Shown here piece after piece: positions 6,353 through 7,916 of a stretch of DNA of 7,916 nt (the first letter of the stretch is position 1; each line of letters begins with the position of its first letter). The DNA comes from CAJKWP01 sp050943075 (lineage in GTDB: Bacteria > Bacillota > Clostridia > Christensenellales > UBA1242). Location: positions 1 through 7,916 of the forward strand of contig JBMNOM010000041.1 in assembly GCA_050943075.1 (NCBI GenBank). Reading direction: 5' to 3'. A model generated the notes under the pieces. It saw nothing but the letters and a program-made list of their open reading frames with translations, had not been told where the DNA came from and searched no databases. The translations under genes were made by a program, and so were the position numbers.

Positions 6353-7237
6353 ATGGAACAAGAAGTTAAAAAAGAGCCAAAAGTGCTTTCAAAAGCCACA
6401 CAAGTGCAACAAAGCCTTATCACAACATACAAAAAAACAATTTACAGCAAATTCACTGCTGCAATTAAGGAATATAATTTAATTGAAGATGGCGACAAAA
6501 TTGCAGTTTGCATTTCTGGCGGCAAAGACTCTTTTTTGCTTGCAACACTTTTGAAAAACTTGAAAAAATATGGCAAAAACAATTTTGACCTTGTGTTTCT
6601 GGCAATTGATCCTGGCTATAACCCATTCAACCGCAAAATTCTTGAAGACAATACACGCCTTTTGGAAATTGACTTGCAAATTGTTGATGTTAATATTTTT
6701 GACTATGTTGCTTCAATTAAAGAAGGCTCACCTTGCTATGTTTGCGCAAGAATGCGTCGTGGCTGGCTTTACTCGGCCGCCAAAAATTTGGGCTGCAACA
6801 AAATTGCACTTGGACACCATTTTGACGATGTTGTTGAAACAACTTTGCTTTCCATGCTTTACAATGGCCAATTTAAAACAATGCCACCAAAATTGCACAG
6901 CGACAATTTTGAAAACATGCAATTAATTAGACCGCTTTACAAAGTTAGAGAAAAAGACATTTTAAACTGGAAAAACAAAAACAATTTGTTGTTTCAAAAC
7001 TGTGGTTGCCGCTTTGTTGAAATTTGCGAGCGTGACGGCACAAAAAGTGACTCTTCCAAACGCAAACAAGTTAAAAACTTAATTGCACAGCTTGAACAAA
7101 CAAACGATGTGTTTGCAAACAACATTTTTAACAGCATTCACAATGTTAACCTAGATACCTTAATTGGCTGGCAACAAGATGGAACTAAACACAACTTTTT
7201 GGACAATTTTGACAACAAAAAAAGCAAAAAAAACTAA
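6353..7237 (+). CDS. ttcA: TtcA-family tRNA 2-thiocytidine synthetase-like PP-loop ATPase
   Basis: 294 residues. The protein belongs to the TtcA group of PP-loop enzymes. In Proteobacteria these adenylate cytidine 32 of tRNA and replace its oxygen with sulfur, using a [4Fe-4S] cluster in the cytoplasm. Visible motifs are the PP-loop SGGKDS at 55-60, CYVC at 128-131 followed by RMRRGWLY, GHHFDD at 154-159, MPPK at 177-180, LIRPLY at 191-196 and NCGC at 216-219. Cys128, Cys131 and one of Cys217 or Cys219 would be the three cluster ligands. The second motif is C-x-C rather than the C-x-x-C of E. coli TtcA. Length is close to the E. coli enzyme (311 residues). A weak AGGA (6339-6342) lies 10 bases before the ATG. 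It stands alone and divergent from its left neighbour. In Gram-positives the exact tRNA target is less certain, so the symbol denotes the family. Confidence 0.88.
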   Translation: MEQEVKKEPKVLSKATQVQQSLITTYKKTIYSKFTAAIKEYNLIEDGDKIAVCISGGKDSFLLATLLKNLKKYGKNNFDLVFLAIDPGYNPFNRKILEDNTRLLEIDLQIVDVNIFDYVASIKEGSPCYVCARMRRGWLYSAAKNLGCNKIALGHHFDDVVETTLLSMLYNGQFKTMPPKLHSDNFENMQLIRPLYKVREKDILNWKNKNNLLFQNCGCRFVEICERDGTKSDSSKRKQVKNLIAQLEQTNDVFANNIFNSIHNVNLDTLIGWQQDGTKHNFLDNFDNKKSKKN

Positions 7238-7240
7238 CAC

Positions 7241-7278
7241 AAAAAAAATGAATTTAATTTTTTAATTCCTTTTTTTTT
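7241..7278 (+). terminator. AT-rich terminator after the ttcA-like gene
   Basis: GAATT (7250-7254) pairs with AATTC (7264-7268) around a 9-base loop. A run of eight A (7241-7248) before it can pair with the nine T (7270-7278) after it, with one mismatch between. It starts three bases after the stop codon. The stem has only one GC pair, so its strength is doubtful; the hairpin at 7391-7419 is a backup. Confidence 0.45.
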
Positions 7279-7390
7279 ATTTATATATATTTATAAATAA
7301 TAATCATATTAAAATTACGCTAAACAAACCCAATTAATTTGATTTTTAAAAGCAAGACAAAACAAAAAAATTAGCCTTAAACACCTACAA

Positions 7391-7419
7391 AAAAAACAGC
7401 TTTAATTAAGCTGTTTTTT
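7391..7419. terminator. Strong bidirectional intrinsic terminator
   Basis: A perfect 12-bp stem joins AAAAAACAGCTT (7391-7402) and AAGCTGTTTTTT (7408-7419) around a TAATT loop. Each strand ends in a U-run. It begins 12 bases after the stop of the convergent LRR gene (minus strand) and also backs up termination of the ttcA-like gene (plus strand). Confidence 0.85.
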
Positions 7420-7430
7420 AATTGTGAATT

Positions 7431-7916
7431 TTATGGTGTTCCTTGAACAAATGTGACTGTAATTGTTGTGGAAGCAAAACGTTTTGTTGCGTTTGCTGTT
7501 TGGAAAGCGGTTAATTTGCCAGTTGGAACATAAATTGTGAGCGCGTTGTTTTGTGCTGTTGTGAATGAATCTAAGGAATACACACCACCACTTTCAATAA
7601 TCCCACTTCCCAAAAATACTACGCTTTGTAAATCTGCGTTTGATGCAAACGCAGGTTGCAGTGTTTTAAGCGTGCTTGGAAAAACAACAGATGTGAAGTT
7701 GTTTGTTGCAAAAGCATTTGATGATAGCGTAATAAGTGAACTTGGCAAGGTTAAAGTTCCTGCTAACTTGTTGTTTTGAAAAGCATTTGCACCAATGCTG
7801 GTTAATCCACTTGGCAAAGTGAGCGATGTTAAGTTATTGCCTGAAAATACATATTGCTCGATTACTGTGACAGTGCTTGGAATTGTCACACTGGAAATTC
7901 CTCTTGACATAAACGA
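7431..7916 (-). CDS. BspA-type leucine-rich repeat protein, C-terminal part only
   Basis: 161 residues are visible and the frame stays open through the right edge, so the true start is outside the window. The ATG at 7908-7910 is within a repeat and is not the start. The visible part contains about four LRR_5 (BspA, treponemal-type) repeats of roughly 22-24 residues. Each has the pattern L-x-S-V/L-x-x-P-S-x-L-x-x-I/L-x-x-x-A-F-x-x-N: SSVTIPSTV, TSLTLPSGL, GTLTLPSSL and TSVVFPSTL. A diverged cap with ALTIYVPTGKL follows and the protein ends FVQGTP. There is no C-terminal sorting signal or membrane segment, so any anchoring or secretion signal must be upstream. Such proteins are typically surface or secreted and linked to adhesion in gut and oral bacteria. 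It terminates at the hairpin just downstream. Confidence 0.9.
   Translation of the reverse strand, partial: SFMSRGISSVTIPSTVTVIEQYVFSGNNLTSLTLPSGLTSIGANAFQNNKLAGTLTLPSSLITLSSNAFATNNFTSVVFPSTLKTLQPAFASNADLQSVVFLGSGIIESGGVYSLDSFTTAQNNALTIYVPTGKLTAFQTANATKRFASTTITVTFVQGTP

Noticed and set aside
6570..6926. 118-codon plus-strand frame within the ttcA-like gene
   Set aside because: It is a +1 shadow of a gene with all the PP-loop and cysteine motifs in the main frame.
7270..7310. Very AT-rich stretch with TATATA and ATTTATAAAT as a possible origin or promoter
   Set aside because: No DnaA boxes, iterons or properly spaced -35/-10 pair leading to a gene were seen. It is most simply intergenic filler between terminators.
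7908..7910. ATG as the true start of the LRR protein
   Set aside because: The frame continues upstream to the window edge. The residue lies in a repeat, with no signal peptide after it and no ribosome site visible.
1..7916. CRISPR arrays, tRNA genes, insertion sequences
   Set aside because: No regularly spaced long repeats, cloverleaf-like sequences, transposase motifs or terminal inverted repeats were found by reading both strands.

Overview
The window is AT-rich and uses the standard code: tryptophans are read from TGG in every gene, and TGA ends one small gene. Clear AAGGAG-type ribosome binding sites precede most genes. The content is a YwaF-type membrane protein, an ABC-2-type exporter, a lipoprotein with an Ig-like domain and a BspA-type leucine-rich repeat protein. 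Together these suggest a low-GC Gram-positive (Bacillota), perhaps an uncultured gut or host-associated lineage. The exact taxon cannot be read from this window.

Layout. Positions 1-1146 (minus) hold the N-terminal 382 residues of a surface lipoprotein that runs off the left edge and has its own predicted promoter. Positions 1258-5620 (minus) are a compact three-gene operon: a 747-residue fusion of a YwaF/TMEM164-like polytopic domain to an ABC ATPase, a 549-residue two-halved ABC permease 11 bases downstream, and a 152-residue membrane-anchored Ig-like protein whose start codon shares one base with the permease stop. Positions 5768-6175 (minus) encode a 135-residue two-segment membrane protein of unknown function. 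Positions 6353-7237 (plus) encode a TtcA-family tRNA-thiolating PP-loop enzyme, divergent from it. A strong bidirectional terminator at 7391-7419 separates this from the C-terminal end of a BspA-like LRR protein (minus, 7431 to the right edge).

How the genes work together. The operon reads as one envelope machine: ATPase, permease and an exofacial Ig-like accessory. The unusual part is the first gene. Its membrane half looks like two tandem YwaF-like units. Only the second keeps the LPxHLC cysteine and the downstream histidine that match the catalytic pair described for TMEM164 acyltransferase. At the domain junction lies a perfect 8-base Shine-Dalgarno sequence (TAAGGAGG) five bases before an in-frame ATG (Met480), so the same gene may also yield a free 268-residue ATPase. 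Coupling of a lipid-remodelling-like membrane domain to an ABC exporter is the best candidate here for an undescribed system, but its substrate and activity are inference only.
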